From DAIDKA01 sp036267975 (lineage in GTDB: Bacteria; Pseudomonadota; Gammaproteobacteria; Steroidobacterales; Steroidobacteraceae): 64,000 bases of DNA. The translations under genes and the position numbers were made by a program. The stretch covers positions 77,843-141,842 of the forward strand of contig DATAVA010000027.1 in NCBI GenBank assembly GCA_036267975.1, read 5' to 3'. Under the pieces are notes generated by a model that did not search any database, was not told where the DNA came from, and saw only the letters and a list, made by a program, of their open reading frames with translations. Below, piece by piece: positions 36,593 to 44,537 of the stretch (position 1 is its first letter; each line of letters starts with the position of its first letter).

Positions 36593-36598
36593 GCGCCC

Positions 36599-37288
36599 TC
36601 AGTTCGGCGAGAGGACCTCGGAGCCATTGGGGGCCGGTGCCAGCTGCGTGGGGCCATCCTGCTTGATGCCGCCGGGGCCCACCAGCTCGATCTTCTCAAT
36701 CACGACATGAGTCAGTGGCGCGTCGGCCTTGAACTTGCCCTCCGCCCCGGTGGGCAGGTCGCTGATCCGGTCGACTACATCGAGGCCATCGATGACCTTG
36801 CCGAACACCGCGTAGCCCCACCGCACCGGCAGCGGATCGAGCTCCGGGTTGTCCGCCAGGTTGATGTAGAACTGGCAATTGCCGCTGTGGGCGATCTCGG
36901 TGCGCGCCAGGCCCACCCAGCCACGCTTGTTCTGCAGGCCGTTGCCGGACTCATTGGGTACGGGCGTATGGGTGGGCTTGAGCGATTCATCGATCGCCGA
37001 ATAGCCACCGCCCTGCACCAGGAAACCCGGCACAACCCGATGCACGAGCGTCTGCGTGTACTGGCCCTCTTTGACGTAAATCAGGAAGTTAGCCACGGTG
37101 ATGGGCGCGCGGTCCGGATACAGTTCGATGACGAAAGTGCCCGCGCTGGTGATGACGCGCACCTGCGGAGCGGGCGCGGTGACCTTGGCCGGCGCGTCGG
37201 CGGCGAATGCAGGGCTGAAAGTGCCTCCCCGCGTGACCAGCAAAGCCGCGACCGCGAGGAAGGAAACAAGGCGTCTGTCGATCATCAT
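36599..37288 (-). CDS. Periplasmic cyclophilin-type peptidyl-prolyl isomerase
   Basis: A 229-residue cyclophilin with an N-terminal signal peptide (about 1-30, ending AFAAD), so an exported PpiA-type foldase. The core has FVIELYPDRAPITVANFL, HRVVPGFLVQGGGY and FYINLADNPELD. The ATG at 37288 is preferred; another ATG follows at 37285. Position beside lpxH and gltX/cysS resembles the ppiB-lpxH neighbourhood of other gammaproteobacteria, but that protein is cytoplasmic. Confidence 0.88.
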   Translation of the reverse strand: MMIDRRLVSFLAVAALLVTRGGTFSPAFAADAPAKVTAPAPQVRVITSAGTFVIELYPDRAPITVANFLIYVKEGQYTQTLVHRVVPGFLVQGGGYSAIDESLKPTHTPVPNESGNGLQNKRGWVGLARTEIAHSGNCQFYINLADNPELDPLPVRWGYAVFGKVIDGLDVVDRISDLPTGAEGKFKADAPLTHVVIEKIELVGPGGIKQDGPTQLAPAPNGSEVLSPN

Positions 37289-37385
37289 GTATCTTTCACT
37301 TCGTCTGGCCGGTACTGGGAGGGTGGATTCTAGCAATTGGACCGCCTCGACCTGACGGTGTTTCAAGGCGCGGTCGAATTCATCG

Positions 37386-37391
37386 TAAAAT
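37386..37391 (+). promoter_or_regulatory. Candidate -10 box for gltX
   Basis: TAAAAT ends seven bases before the gltX ATG. The nearest -35-like sequence is TTTCAA at 37361-37366, with a long 19-base spacer. If used, transcription would begin at or next to the start codon. Confidence 0.3.
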
Positions 37392-37398
37392 CTGCCAC

Positions 37399-38841
37399 AT
37401 GACTGAGACATCCGAACGTGCGGCGATTGCCCTGGCGGCCCAGGCGGCCACCGTAACGCGTTTCGCGCCCAGCCCGAGCGGCAATCTGCACCTCGGGAAT
37501 GCCCGGACGGCCCTCTTCAGCTTCCTGCTCGCGCGGCGGCTCGGGGGCCGCTTCATCCTGCGCATCGAGGACACCGATGCGAGGCGCAGCAGCGAGGAGT
37601 TCTGTCGCAACCAGCAAGAGGACCTGGCGTGGCTGGGGCTGAACTGGGATGCGGGTCCGGGCCGCGAGGACGCCCGGGGCCCGTATCGCCAGTCGCAGCG
37701 AGTGGCGCGCTACGCCGAGCACTTTGCCACGCTCGAGCGCGCGCGGCTGGTCTACGACTGCTACTGCACGGCGCTCGAACTGGAAGTGTCCCGGAAATCC
37801 CAGCTCGCGGCCGGCAAGCCGCCGCGCTACGCCGGCACCTGCCGTCATCTTGACCCGCAGCAGCGGGCCGCCCGGCGCGCCGCGGGCCTGCCGGCGACGC
37901 TGCGCTTCCGTGTGCCACTGGGCGAGCGCGTCGCGTTCGTCGATTTCGTGCATGGCGCGCAAAGCTTCCTCAGCGACGACATCGGTGATTTCGTCGTGCG
38001 CCGCGCCGATGGATCGGCCGCGTTCTTCTTCAGCAATGCGGTGGATGATGCGGCGATGGGCGTCACGCACGTGCTGCGCGGTGAAGACCATCTCACCAAC
38101 TCGCCGCGGCAGATACTGATCCTGCAGGCGCTGCAGCTGCCGGTGCCCGCATTCGGTCATGTCGCGCTGCTGGTCGGCCCCGATGGCACCCCCCTGTCGA
38201 AGCGCCATGGGGCAACGACGGTGCGTGAATACCGCGAACAGGGGTTCACCGCGCGCGCGCTTTGCAATCTGCTGTTCCGCCTGGGGCACTCCAGTCCTGA
38301 TAACGCATTGCTGGATCTGGCCACGATGGCCCGCGCCTTCGAGCCGGCGCATCTGGGTCGCGCGCCGGCGCATTTTGACGCGGCTCAGCTGCGCACCTGG
38401 CAGAAAGAGTCCGTCAAACAGATGACGGCGGAACAGGTCGGCGAATGGCTGCGGGCACAGCTGCCCGACGGCCTGCCGGCCACGACGCGCACCGCCTTCA
38501 TCGAGGCCGTGCGACCCAACATCGTGCTGCCCGAGGATGTCGGCCAGTGGCGCGAAATCGTATTCGGTGACCCGCCCGTGATGGGTGCGGCCGAGCAGGC
38601 CGTGATCGATGAGGCGGGCCGAGATTTCTTTGCCGCTGCCGCGCGCGCGGCCGGCGCCGGGCCGGGCGATTTTCGGGCGATCGCCGCCGCAACGGGTACC
38701 GCGACCGGGCGCAAGGGCAAGGCACTGTTTCAGCCGCTGCGCGTAGCCCTTACCGGACTGACTCATGGGCCGGAGCTGGCGCCGCTATTGCGTGCCATGC
38801 CTGAAGGTTCAGCGCAGGCTCGGCTGGCGCGTTTCGCGTAA
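37399..38841 (+). CDS. gltX: Glutamate--tRNA ligase
   Basis: Charges tRNA-Glu. The protein has 480 residues, full length and not the short GluQRS. The class I HIGH motif is HLGN (31-34) in FAPSPSGNLHLGNARTALF; the KMSKS equivalent is LSKRHG in GTPLSKRHGATT. A zinc-binding insert uses a CYC pair and CRH about 25 residues later. No Shine-Dalgarno is visible before the ATG. Nine bases before cysS. Confidence 0.94.
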   Translation: MTETSERAAIALAAQAATVTRFAPSPSGNLHLGNARTALFSFLLARRLGGRFILRIEDTDARRSSEEFCRNQQEDLAWLGLNWDAGPGREDARGPYRQSQRVARYAEHFATLERARLVYDCYCTALELEVSRKSQLAAGKPPRYAGTCRHLDPQQRAARRAAGLPATLRFRVPLGERVAFVDFVHGAQSFLSDDIGDFVVRRADGSAAFFFSNAVDDAAMGVTHVLRGEDHLTNSPRQILILQALQLPVPAFGHVALLVGPDGTPLSKRHGATTVREYREQGFTARALCNLLFRLGHSSPDNALLDLATMARAFEPAHLGRAPAHFDAAQLRTWQKESVKQMTAEQVGEWLRAQLPDGLPATTRTAFIEAVRPNIVLPEDVGQWREIVFGDPPVMGAAEQAVIDEAGRDFFAAAARAAGAGPGDFRAIAAATGTATGRKGKALFQPLRVALTGLTHGPELAPLLRAMPEGSAQARLARFA

Positions 38842-38850
38842 CCTACCGGC

Positions 38851-40299
38851 ATGATTCGTATCTTCAATTCGATGTCAGGGACGAAGGAGGACCTGCAGCC
38901 GCTGCAGCCCGGTCGGATCGGCATGTACCTGTGCGGCGATACGGTCTATGACCTGTGCCACATGGGACACGCGCGTTCCAAGATCGCCTTCGATGTCGTG
39001 CGCCGCTACCTGATGTTCAGTGGCTTTGCCGTCACTTTCGTCCGCAATATCACCGATATCGACGACAAGATCATCAAGCGGGCGGCCGAACATGCGGAGC
39101 ACATCGACACCTTCACCGAGCGCTATATCGGATTCATGCACCGCGACTACGATGCACTGGGAATCCTGCGACCCGATCATGAGCCGCGCGCGACGGCGCA
39201 CGTCCCGGGCATGATCGCGATGACCTCGCGCCTCATCGAGCGCGGCTATGCCTATGTTTCCGGCAGCGGCGATGTCATGTTCGCGGTGCGTAAGTTCGCG
39301 GCGTACGGCGCGCTCTCCGGGGAGCAGGTCGATGAACTCAGCGCCGGGGAACGGGTGGCGGTGGATGCCACCAAGCGTGATCCATTGGATTTCGTGCTGT
39401 GGAAAATGGCCAAGCCCGGCGAGCCCGCCTGGCCTTCGCCCTGGGGTGCGGGCCGGCCGGGTTGGCATATCGAATGCTCGGTGATGTCCGAGGCGCTGCT
39501 GGGCACCCGCTTCGACATTCATGGCGGCGGCATGGACCTGAAATTCCCGCACCATGAAAACGAAATCGCGCAGTCGTGCGCCGCCAGCGACGATACCTTC
39601 GCGCGCGTGTGGATGCACAACGGCTTCCTCAACATCGACGATACGAAGATGTCGAAGTCCTTGGGGAATTTCGACACGATCGTCGCGGCGCTGCAGCGCG
39701 TGCGGCATCCGGAGGTGATCCGTTACTTTGTCGTCTCCAGCCATTACCGCGGCCCGGTCAACTACAACTTCGAACAACTGACCCAGGCGACCGCGGCGCT
39801 GGAGCGCATCTACAGTGCCCTGCGCGAGGTCGAGGCCGCACAGCCTGCGCCGGTGACCCGGTACACGCAGGCCTTCTGCGCCGCGATGGACGATGACTTC
39901 AATACGCCCGAGGCGGTGGCCGTGCTGCAGAACATGACGCGCGATCTGAACGTCGCCAAGCGCGAGGGCAAGGCCGGGGTTTCAGGTCAGATCGCGGCCG
40001 AACTGCGGGTCCTGGCCGGCGTCCTCGGCATCGCCCAGTTACCCGCCGAGCAATGGGCGCGCCTGCGCACACCGCCGGTGGCAGGGGATGGCGCCGTGGC
40101 TGCGGGCCCCGCGGCGACGCCTTCGGCGACCCCGGGCGGCCTCGCGGACGCCGCCATTGACGAGTGGGTCGCCACGCGGCTGGAGGCTCGCAAGAACAAA
40201 GACTTCAAGGAAGCCGATCGGATCCGCGACCTGCTGGCCGCCCACGGCGTGATCCTGGAGGATCGCCCGGACGGCCGCACCGAGTGGCGCCGGGCCTGA
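38851..40299 (+). CDS. cysS: Cysteine--tRNA ligase
   Basis: Charges tRNA-Cys. The protein has 482 residues. Zinc ligands include C28 in YLCGDTVYD and the WHIECS and HHENE segments; HMGH (37-40) is the HIGH motif and KMSKS is at 266-270. The C-terminus has an Ala/Pro-rich insert before the final conserved LEDRPDGTEWR-like end. Last coding gene before the tRNA cluster. Confidence 0.96.
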   Translation: MIRIFNSMSGTKEDLQPLQPGRIGMYLCGDTVYDLCHMGHARSKIAFDVVRRYLMFSGFAVTFVRNITDIDDKIIKRAAEHAEHIDTFTERYIGFMHRDYDALGILRPDHEPRATAHVPGMIAMTSRLIERGYAYVSGSGDVMFAVRKFAAYGALSGEQVDELSAGERVAVDATKRDPLDFVLWKMAKPGEPAWPSPWGAGRPGWHIECSVMSEALLGTRFDIHGGGMDLKFPHHENEIAQSCAASDDTFARVWMHNGFLNIDDTKMSKSLGNFDTIVAALQRVRHPEVIRYFVVSSHYRGPVNYNFEQLTQATAALERIYSALREVEAAQPAPVTRYTQAFCAAMDDDFNTPEAVAVLQNMTRDLNVAKREGKAGVSGQIAAELRVLAGVLGIAQLPAEQWARLRTPPVAGDGAVAAGPAATPSATPGGLADAAIDEWVATRLEARKNKDFKEADRIRDLLAAHGVILEDRPDGRTEWRRA

Positions 40300-40300
40300 A

Positions 40301-40329
40301 TTGACGGTTTGCGGGGGCCTCCGTATCAT
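40301..40329 (+). promoter_or_regulatory. Strong sigma70 promoter for tRNA cluster
   Basis: TTGACG (40301-40306) and TATCAT (40324-40329) are spaced by exactly 17 bases. A GC-only discriminator follows, as usual for stringently controlled stable RNA promoters. It begins two bases after the cysS stop and lies about 60 bases before tRNA-Pro. Confidence 0.65.
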
Positions 40330-40391
40330 CCCGGCCCCCGTCGGCCCAGGTCTGAAGGTATAGTCCGTCAGGATCCGCGGTCGCGGTGGGG

Positions 40392-40468
40392 CGGGGCATG
40401 GCGCAGTCTGGTAGCGCATCTGCTTTGGGAGCAGAGGGTCGCAGGTTCAAATCCTGCTGCCCCGACCA
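40392..40468 (+). tRNA. tRNA-Pro (TGG anticodon)
   Basis: A full cloverleaf: acceptor CGGGGCA pairs with TGCCCCG, anticodon loop TTTGGGA gives TGG, and the T-loop reads TTCAAAT. CCA is encoded. First gene of the Pro-Arg-His cluster. Confidence 0.95.
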
Positions 40469-40520
40469 GTCACGAAGCTGGATCCGGCACGGACTGAAGC
40501 CGAAGTCGCAGATTTGCTGT

Positions 40521-40596
40521 GCGCCCGTAGCTCAGCGGATAGAGCATCGGCCTTCTAAGCCGAGGGTCGCAGGTTCGAGTCCTGCCGGGCGCGCCA
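40521..40596 (+). tRNA. tRNA-Arg (TCT anticodon)
   Basis: Acceptor GCGCCCG pairs with CGGGCGC, anticodon loop CTTCTAA gives TCT, the T-loop reads TTCGAGT, and CCA is encoded. It follows tRNA-Pro by about 50 bases. Confidence 0.95.
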
Positions 40597-40633
40597 CCAG
40601 GCGCGCGCGCGCGCGGACGTGTGGGTTTCGCTG

Positions 40634-40709
40634 GTGGACGTAGCTCAGTTGGTAGAGCCCCGGGTTGTGATCCCGGCCGTCGTGGGTTCGAGTCCCATCG
40701 TCCACCCCA
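40634..40709 (+). tRNA. tRNA-His (GTG anticodon)
   Basis: Acceptor GTGGACG pairs with CGTCCAC, discriminator C73, encoded CCA. The anticodon loop TTGTGAT gives GTG. A G precedes position 1 and could be the G-1 identity base. Its 3' end is repeated 1,500 bases downstream. Confidence 0.95.
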
Positions 40710-40713
40710 ATTT
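40690..40713 (+). repeat. Direct repeat copy 1 (att-like, inside tRNA-His)
   Basis: It runs from the T-arm to just past the CCA of tRNA-His. It matches 42190-42213 at 22 of 24 positions; the two mismatches are at 40704-40705. Confidence 0.75.
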
Positions 40714-40742
40714 CAGGCTGTAGGCCATATAAGCATCTGCCA

Positions 40743-40973
40743 GTGATCCGACTGAGGAAACTTCTCGGTGCCGCCGACCCGGTTGGAGTGCATATCGCTG
40801 CCGGTCGCCTTTATGCCAGCGCACGCTGGCAAGGTGTTACGCCGCGCAGCCCAAACGACTGCGTGGTCGCGGCGGTGGCCGTGGAGGCGCGCATGCCCCT
40901 TCTCCACGATGACAAGGATTTCGAGCAATTGGCGGCGGTCGAGACCAGACTGCGTGTGGTGCCACGACACTGA
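40743..40973 (+). pseudogene. Truncated PIN-domain (VapC-like) toxin fragment
   Basis: A 76-residue frame beginning at a GTG. It matches only the C-terminal half of a PIN ribonuclease domain: SPNDCVVAAVAVEARMPLL with the third active-site Asp, then HDDKDFEQLA with the fourth acidic position. The N-terminal half with the first Asp and Glu is missing, and no antitoxin gene is next to it. It starts 33 bases after tRNA-His, so truncation at the tRNA junction is likely. The remaining sequence from 40974 to 41072 holds nothing recognised apart from the ribosome-binding site of the next gene. Confidence 0.6.
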
Positions 40974-41072
40974 TTCGCCTGTCGGCGTTTGCACCGAGTC
41001 ACCTTTTGTTAGTGGCACGAGCGATCTGAGCTGATCGACGACGGCGCGACGTGCGCATCGGGAGGGTTGGCG

Positions 41073-42140
41073 ATGGAACGACTCTTGTTAGCTCCGGCAC
41101 ATCGTGCCCGCGGTTGGACGACTCTCGTCGTGGGCGCCGTGCTCATGTCGGGCCTGGCCGCCGCGGCACAGCCTACGGATCCGCCGGCGCCACAGAACTC
41201 CGGTCCGCTAGCGCAGGTAGTGGTGAGTGCTGCCAGGCTCCCCCGGGAGCAGTTGAAGCGTGTCGCCATTCAGTTCGTTAAATCGCATGGGGCGGTGAGC
41301 CCGGTAATCCACCAGATCGGCCGGTGGCAAGCGAAGGTGTGTCCACGGGTGACCGGCCTGCAACCGGCGGCCAACGCGTTTGTCTCGCGCCACGTGACAG
41401 AAGTGGCGCATAGCGTCGGCGCACCCAGTGGAATCGGCAAAGGCTGTCCGGTCAACGTCGAAATCGTATTCACGGCCCAGCCGCAGCTACTTTTGAATCA
41501 TATCGCCAAGGCGTATCCCGCGCTTCTCGGGTCGTCCCGGTCGCCCAGCGACGCCACCTCTCATCGCGCGATTCAATCTTGGTATACCACCGGCACGAGG
41601 GTGATGACCGGATGGACTCCACCCGCGCCGCCAATCACTGGCCCCGGAGGGTCGATAGTCATCGGCGCGCAAGCTGTGGGACCCAACCTGATGATGGCGC
41701 TTCAGCAGGGCGTCGATGCGTCGACACCTGCGGGTGCCGTCGCTGGCGACGGCGCGCGGATCGATCCGGCCTACGGCGGAGGATATGCGGGCTTTGGCAA
41801 CGCCGCTAGCTACTTCACGAAGGGCTTCACAAGCGAGTTCCTCCAGGTGCTCGTCGTCGTTGACACCCGCAAGATAGCCACAGACTCGCTGTCGTCGATT
41901 TCCGATTACATTTCCATGCTCGCGCTCACCCGGACGGAGTCTCTCGATGGCTGCAGCGAGCTGCCGAGCATCATCGACCTGCTCTCATCCGGTTGCGGAA
42001 GGAGGGCGAAGCCACTGGCGCTCACCGCGACTGACACCGCGTACCTCAAAGCGCTTTATTCGGCGGACCTTGAGAAGAACCTGAATCTCGAGCAGGGCGA
42101 CATGCGCGATCGAATGGTGACGACAATCACGGGGCAATAA
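41073..42140 (+). CDS. Hypothetical secreted protein
   Basis: A 355-residue protein with a signal peptide (about 1-34, ending AAAA). The mature protein has paired cysteines (KVCPRVTG, GKGCPVNV, DGCSELPS, SGCGRR) and a C-terminal SISDYISMLALTRTESL to ALYSADLEKNLNLEQ stretch that looks conserved in type, but I cannot assign a family with certainty. The ATG at 41073 has a strong GGAGGG six bases upstream. It is alone in the tRNA-flanked islet and looks less GC-rich than its neighbours, which fits acquisition by transfer. Confidence 0.75.
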   Translation: MERLLLAPAHRARGWTTLVVGAVLMSGLAAAAQPTDPPAPQNSGPLAQVVVSAARLPREQLKRVAIQFVKSHGAVSPVIHQIGRWQAKVCPRVTGLQPAANAFVSRHVTEVAHSVGAPSGIGKGCPVNVEIVFTAQPQLLLNHIAKAYPALLGSSRSPSDATSHRAIQSWYTTGTRVMTGWTPPAPPITGPGGSIVIGAQAVGPNLMMALQQGVDASTPAGAVAGDGARIDPAYGGGYAGFGNAASYFTKGFTSEFLQVLVVVDTRKIATDSLSSISDYISMLALTRTESLDGCSELPSIIDLLSSGCGRRAKPLALTATDTAYLKALYSADLEKNLNLEQGDMRDRMVTTITGQ

Positions 42141-42189
42141 ATGCGTCATGTAAGTTCTTGTATTTATTGACGCTCAGTGGTGGCCGATG

Positions 42190-42213
42190 GAGTCCCATCG
42201 TCCGTCCCAATTT
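42190..42213 (+). repeat. Direct repeat copy 2 (att-like)
   Basis: A second copy of the tRNA-His 3' terminal sequence, with the changes AC to GT at 42204-42205. It is not part of a complete tRNA. It lies just before the tRNA-Lys promoter. Confidence 0.75.
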
Positions 42214-42216
42214 GGC

Positions 42217-42247
42217 TTGCACAGCAGCGCGCCAGTTCGGATAGAAT
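42217..42247 (+). promoter_or_regulatory. Candidate promoter for tRNA-Lys
   Basis: TTGCAC (42217-42222) and TAGAAT (42242-42247) with a 19-base spacer, followed by the GC-rich CGCCGCCCGC discriminator. The spacing is longer than ideal. Confidence 0.35.
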
Positions 42248-42275
42248 CGCCGCCCGCACAAGTGCAGGACAATCA

Positions 42276-42351
<76 letters not shown>

Positions 42352-42386
42352 ATTAAAGGGAATTATTCAGGGCGAGGGGAAACCGG

Positions 42387-43091
42387 CTAGGGCGCGGGGT
42401 TGGGCGGCGCATTCGGCCGTGCGATGAGGGTGCAGGTCGCGGCCACCGCGCCGCCGGGTGTGTCCAGCTGTACGGCATCGCCTGCGGACTTGCCCGTGCA
42501 AGCGGTCAGTGCCTGCGGATTGGGGCCGCCCCTGAAGCGGCCGCCCCCTGCGCCGCCGAAGCGACCGAATCCCCCGCCACCGTTATCGCCCGTAAACTGC
42601 AGCGACTCCTGGAAGCGAATCGCATTACCGGACTCCTGGATGGCGTTGGGTGGCAATGACTCGCCAACCAATGTGAAGAGATGTTTGTTGACGAAGAATA
42701 TGGCGACGGTCGAGCGGCTGCCCTCGCTGCCGAGGACGCTCAATTCACGTCCGTACGACCGATTGACCCGCGCGTCGATCGCCACGGTCACCTTGCCCGC
42801 AGCGCCAAACGACTTCTCGGTGTCGGCGATGGTGGTCATTGCATCGGCGCTGGTGCTCGAGAAATCCACAATGCTCAGCGTATAGACGATGTGGTCTTGC
42901 CGAACCGAGTAGCGCGTCATGGGCAGCGACAAACCCGCGGCTATCTTGAACGTGCTCTTTGCCACCGTGGGGGGGAACGGAAACTGGATGGCGAACCCGG
43001 CCTCCGGATAGGGGTAGGTCTTCCATTCCTCGGTGGCAGCCGCAGCCGATGTCAGCCAGGCGGCCATCAGTATCGCAACCATCAACTTCAT
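42387..43091 (-). CDS. Hypothetical secreted protein with Gly-rich region
   Basis: A 234-residue protein with a signal peptide (about 1-18, ending SAAAA). A beta-rich body begins EEWKTYPYPEAGFAIQFPFPP; a Gly/Phe/Arg-rich segment (GGGGFGRFGGAGGGRFRGG) follows, and the tail has two cysteines (TACTGKSAGD, AATCTLIARP) resembling a small repeated domain of exported proteins. Function not recognised. The ATG at 43091 was chosen because the signal peptide begins there. It lies 19 bases after the DUF6152 gene on the same strand, so the two likely form an operon. Confidence 0.7.
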   Translation of the reverse strand: MKLMVAILMAAWLTSAAAATEEWKTYPYPEAGFAIQFPFPPTVAKSTFKIAAGLSLPMTRYSVRQDHIVYTLSIVDFSSTSADAMTTIADTEKSFGAAGKVTVAIDARVNRSYGRELSVLGSEGSRSTVAIFFVNKHLFTLVGESLPPNAIQESGNAIRFQESLQFTGDNGGGGFGRFGGAGGGRFRGGPNPQALTACTGKSAGDAVQLDTPGGAVAATCTLIARPNAPPNPAP

Positions 43092-43110
43092 CGGCGATCT
43101 CGTGCGGGTG

Positions 43111-43500
43111 TCATGGAGCGCGGCCCGGGCGCTGCCCGAGCACCTTGCCATTCGGCAGGGTCACCGCGACGAGCTGACCGCCGTAAGAGCCATCCCGCAA
43201 GGGATGAAGTTGCACCATGACCTTGTCGCCCGGATGAACCGCATTCTGGGTCCACCCGAATCGTTGCAGCTGGCCGGCGCCGCCCAATTCCACCGGCCAT
43301 TCGCTCTGCACTCCGTTGGCGTCGGCAACCATGACGCGCAGCCATCCGTGCGGGTTGATGAGTTCGAACTGCTTGACCGTTCCCGCGACCGTTTCGGTTC
43401 GGCTTCGGTCAAACATGGCGAATGAGTGATGGGCGCCGGCGGTGGTCGCGACGCACAGCAGGCAAGCGGTCAGGCCACTGAGCAGCGATAAGCGCTTCAT
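43111..43500 (-). CDS. DUF6152 family secreted protein
   Basis: A 129-residue exported protein with a signal peptide (about 1-23). The mature N-terminus begins AHHSFAMFD, then VKQFELINPHGWLRVMV and HPLRDGSYGGQLVAV, the pattern of DUF6152 proteins. These are small periplasmic proteins of unknown function found mainly in proteobacteria. Divergent from the alpha/beta hydrolase gene, with 122 bases between starts. Confidence 0.78.
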   Translation of the reverse strand: MKRLSLLSGLTACLLCVATTAGAHHSFAMFDRSRTETVAGTVKQFELINPHGWLRVMVADANGVQSEWPVELGGAGQLQRFGWTQNAVHPGDKVMVQLHPLRDGSYGGQLVAVTLPNGKVLGQRPGRAP

Positions 43501-43622
43501 GCGTGAAGTCCTCGATTGCGCACAAGATCCCTATGACAGCAACGCGAGAGTCCATCGTAAAGTGTAGCGCACAGTTCATCGGCAATGCAGCCATCGAGCC
43601 TGTAGGATTGTTACCAACTGAC

Positions 43623-44537
43623 ATGCTGTCATCACGCACACTTTCGAAACTGCTGCCGCTTTGCACCTTGCTGCTCTCGGCGTGCAGCGCCCTGTCGTTC
43701 GGCATTGCCAATCTTCCGGCCCGTTTCGCGCACGCCGAGCGCATCGCCAACGTGCCGTTCGGTCCGCAACGCTGGCAGCAGGCCGATGTCTATCGGCCGC
43801 CGCGCGCGGCAGGGCCACTGCCAGTGATCGTGTTCTGGTACGGCGGCAGCTGGGTCGAGGGCAACAAGGAGGAGTACCGCTTCGTCGGTACGGCGCTGGC
43901 GAGTTTGGGCTGCGTGGTGGTACTGCCCAATTATCGGCTCTATCCGCAAGTGAAATTCCCCACCTTTCTTGAGGATGGCGCTGCCGCCGTCGCCTGGGTG
44001 CAAAGCCACGCGGCACAGTACGGTGGCGATGCGCACCGCATCGTCCTCATGGGGCATTCCGCTGGCGCACATATGGCGGCGATGCTGGCCATTGATCATG
44101 CATACCTGCGTCGTGCCGGGGTTGATACCCGCAACATCGTCGGTCTGATCGGACTGTCCGGGCCGTATGAGCTCGCGCCCGACACACCCACCCTGAATGC
44201 CATTTTTGCCGCCCCCTACACCGCGCGCGACTGGCAGGTGCTGCCCTTTGTCTCGGCCGATGCACCCCCGACGCTGCTGATTCAAGGCGCGGATGACAAC
44301 GTTGTGCGGGCCAGCAACACCCAGCACCTGGCGCAGGCGTTGCGCCGGGCGCGTGTTCCGGTCGAGGTGAAAATCTATCCGAATCGTGGCCACGGCGACA
44401 CGGTGGCGGCCTTGGCATGGGCGGTGCGCTTTCGCTCGCCCACCCTCAAGGATATCGATGCCTTCATGCATTCCCTGAAGGCCCCGCCGTGCCCAAGGCC
44501 TGCAGGCCGAGCAGCGTGCGACGCACCTGCGCATTGA
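43623..44537 (+). CDS. Alpha/beta hydrolase lipoprotein (esterase-like)
   Basis: A 304-residue carboxylesterase/BD-FAE-like hydrolase. A lipoprotein signal ends LLSAC, so it is likely membrane-anchored in the envelope. GGSW replaces the usual HGGG oxyanion segment; the nucleophile is in GHSAGAH; an Asp in GADDNVV and a His in NRGHGDT complete the triad. The ATG at 43623 gives a clean lipoprotein signal. The last 74 bases overlap the convergent gntK gene. Substrate unknown. Confidence 0.82.
   Translation: MLSSRTLSKLLPLCTLLLSACSALSFGIANLPARFAHAERIANVPFGPQRWQQADVYRPPRAAGPLPVIVFWYGGSWVEGNKEEYRFVGTALASLGCVVVLPNYRLYPQVKFPTFLEDGAAAVAWVQSHAAQYGGDAHRIVLMGHSAGAHMAAMLAIDHAYLRRAGVDTRNIVGLIGLSGPYELAPDTPTLNAIFAAPYTARDWQVLPFVSADAPPTLLIQGADDNVVRASNTQHLAQALRRARVPVEVKIYPNRGHGDTVAALAWAVRFRSPTLKDIDAFMHSLKAPPCPRPAGRAACDAPAH

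Larger units (their letters stand above)
40690..42213. mobile_element. Putative small islet at tRNA-His 3' end
   Basis: The segment lies between two copies of a 24-base sequence derived from the 3' end of tRNA-His and carries a truncated VapC-like fragment and an orphan secreted-protein gene. By eye it is less GC-rich than its surroundings, especially at 42140-42180. No integrase gene is present, so it would be a decayed or captured element. The interpretation is inference from the repeat and content. Confidence 0.45.

Noticed and set aside
37399..38841. Reading gltX as GluQ (glutamyl-Q tRNA synthetase)
   Set aside because: At 480 residues with a C-terminal anticodon-binding half, it is full-length GluRS; GluQRS is about 300 residues.
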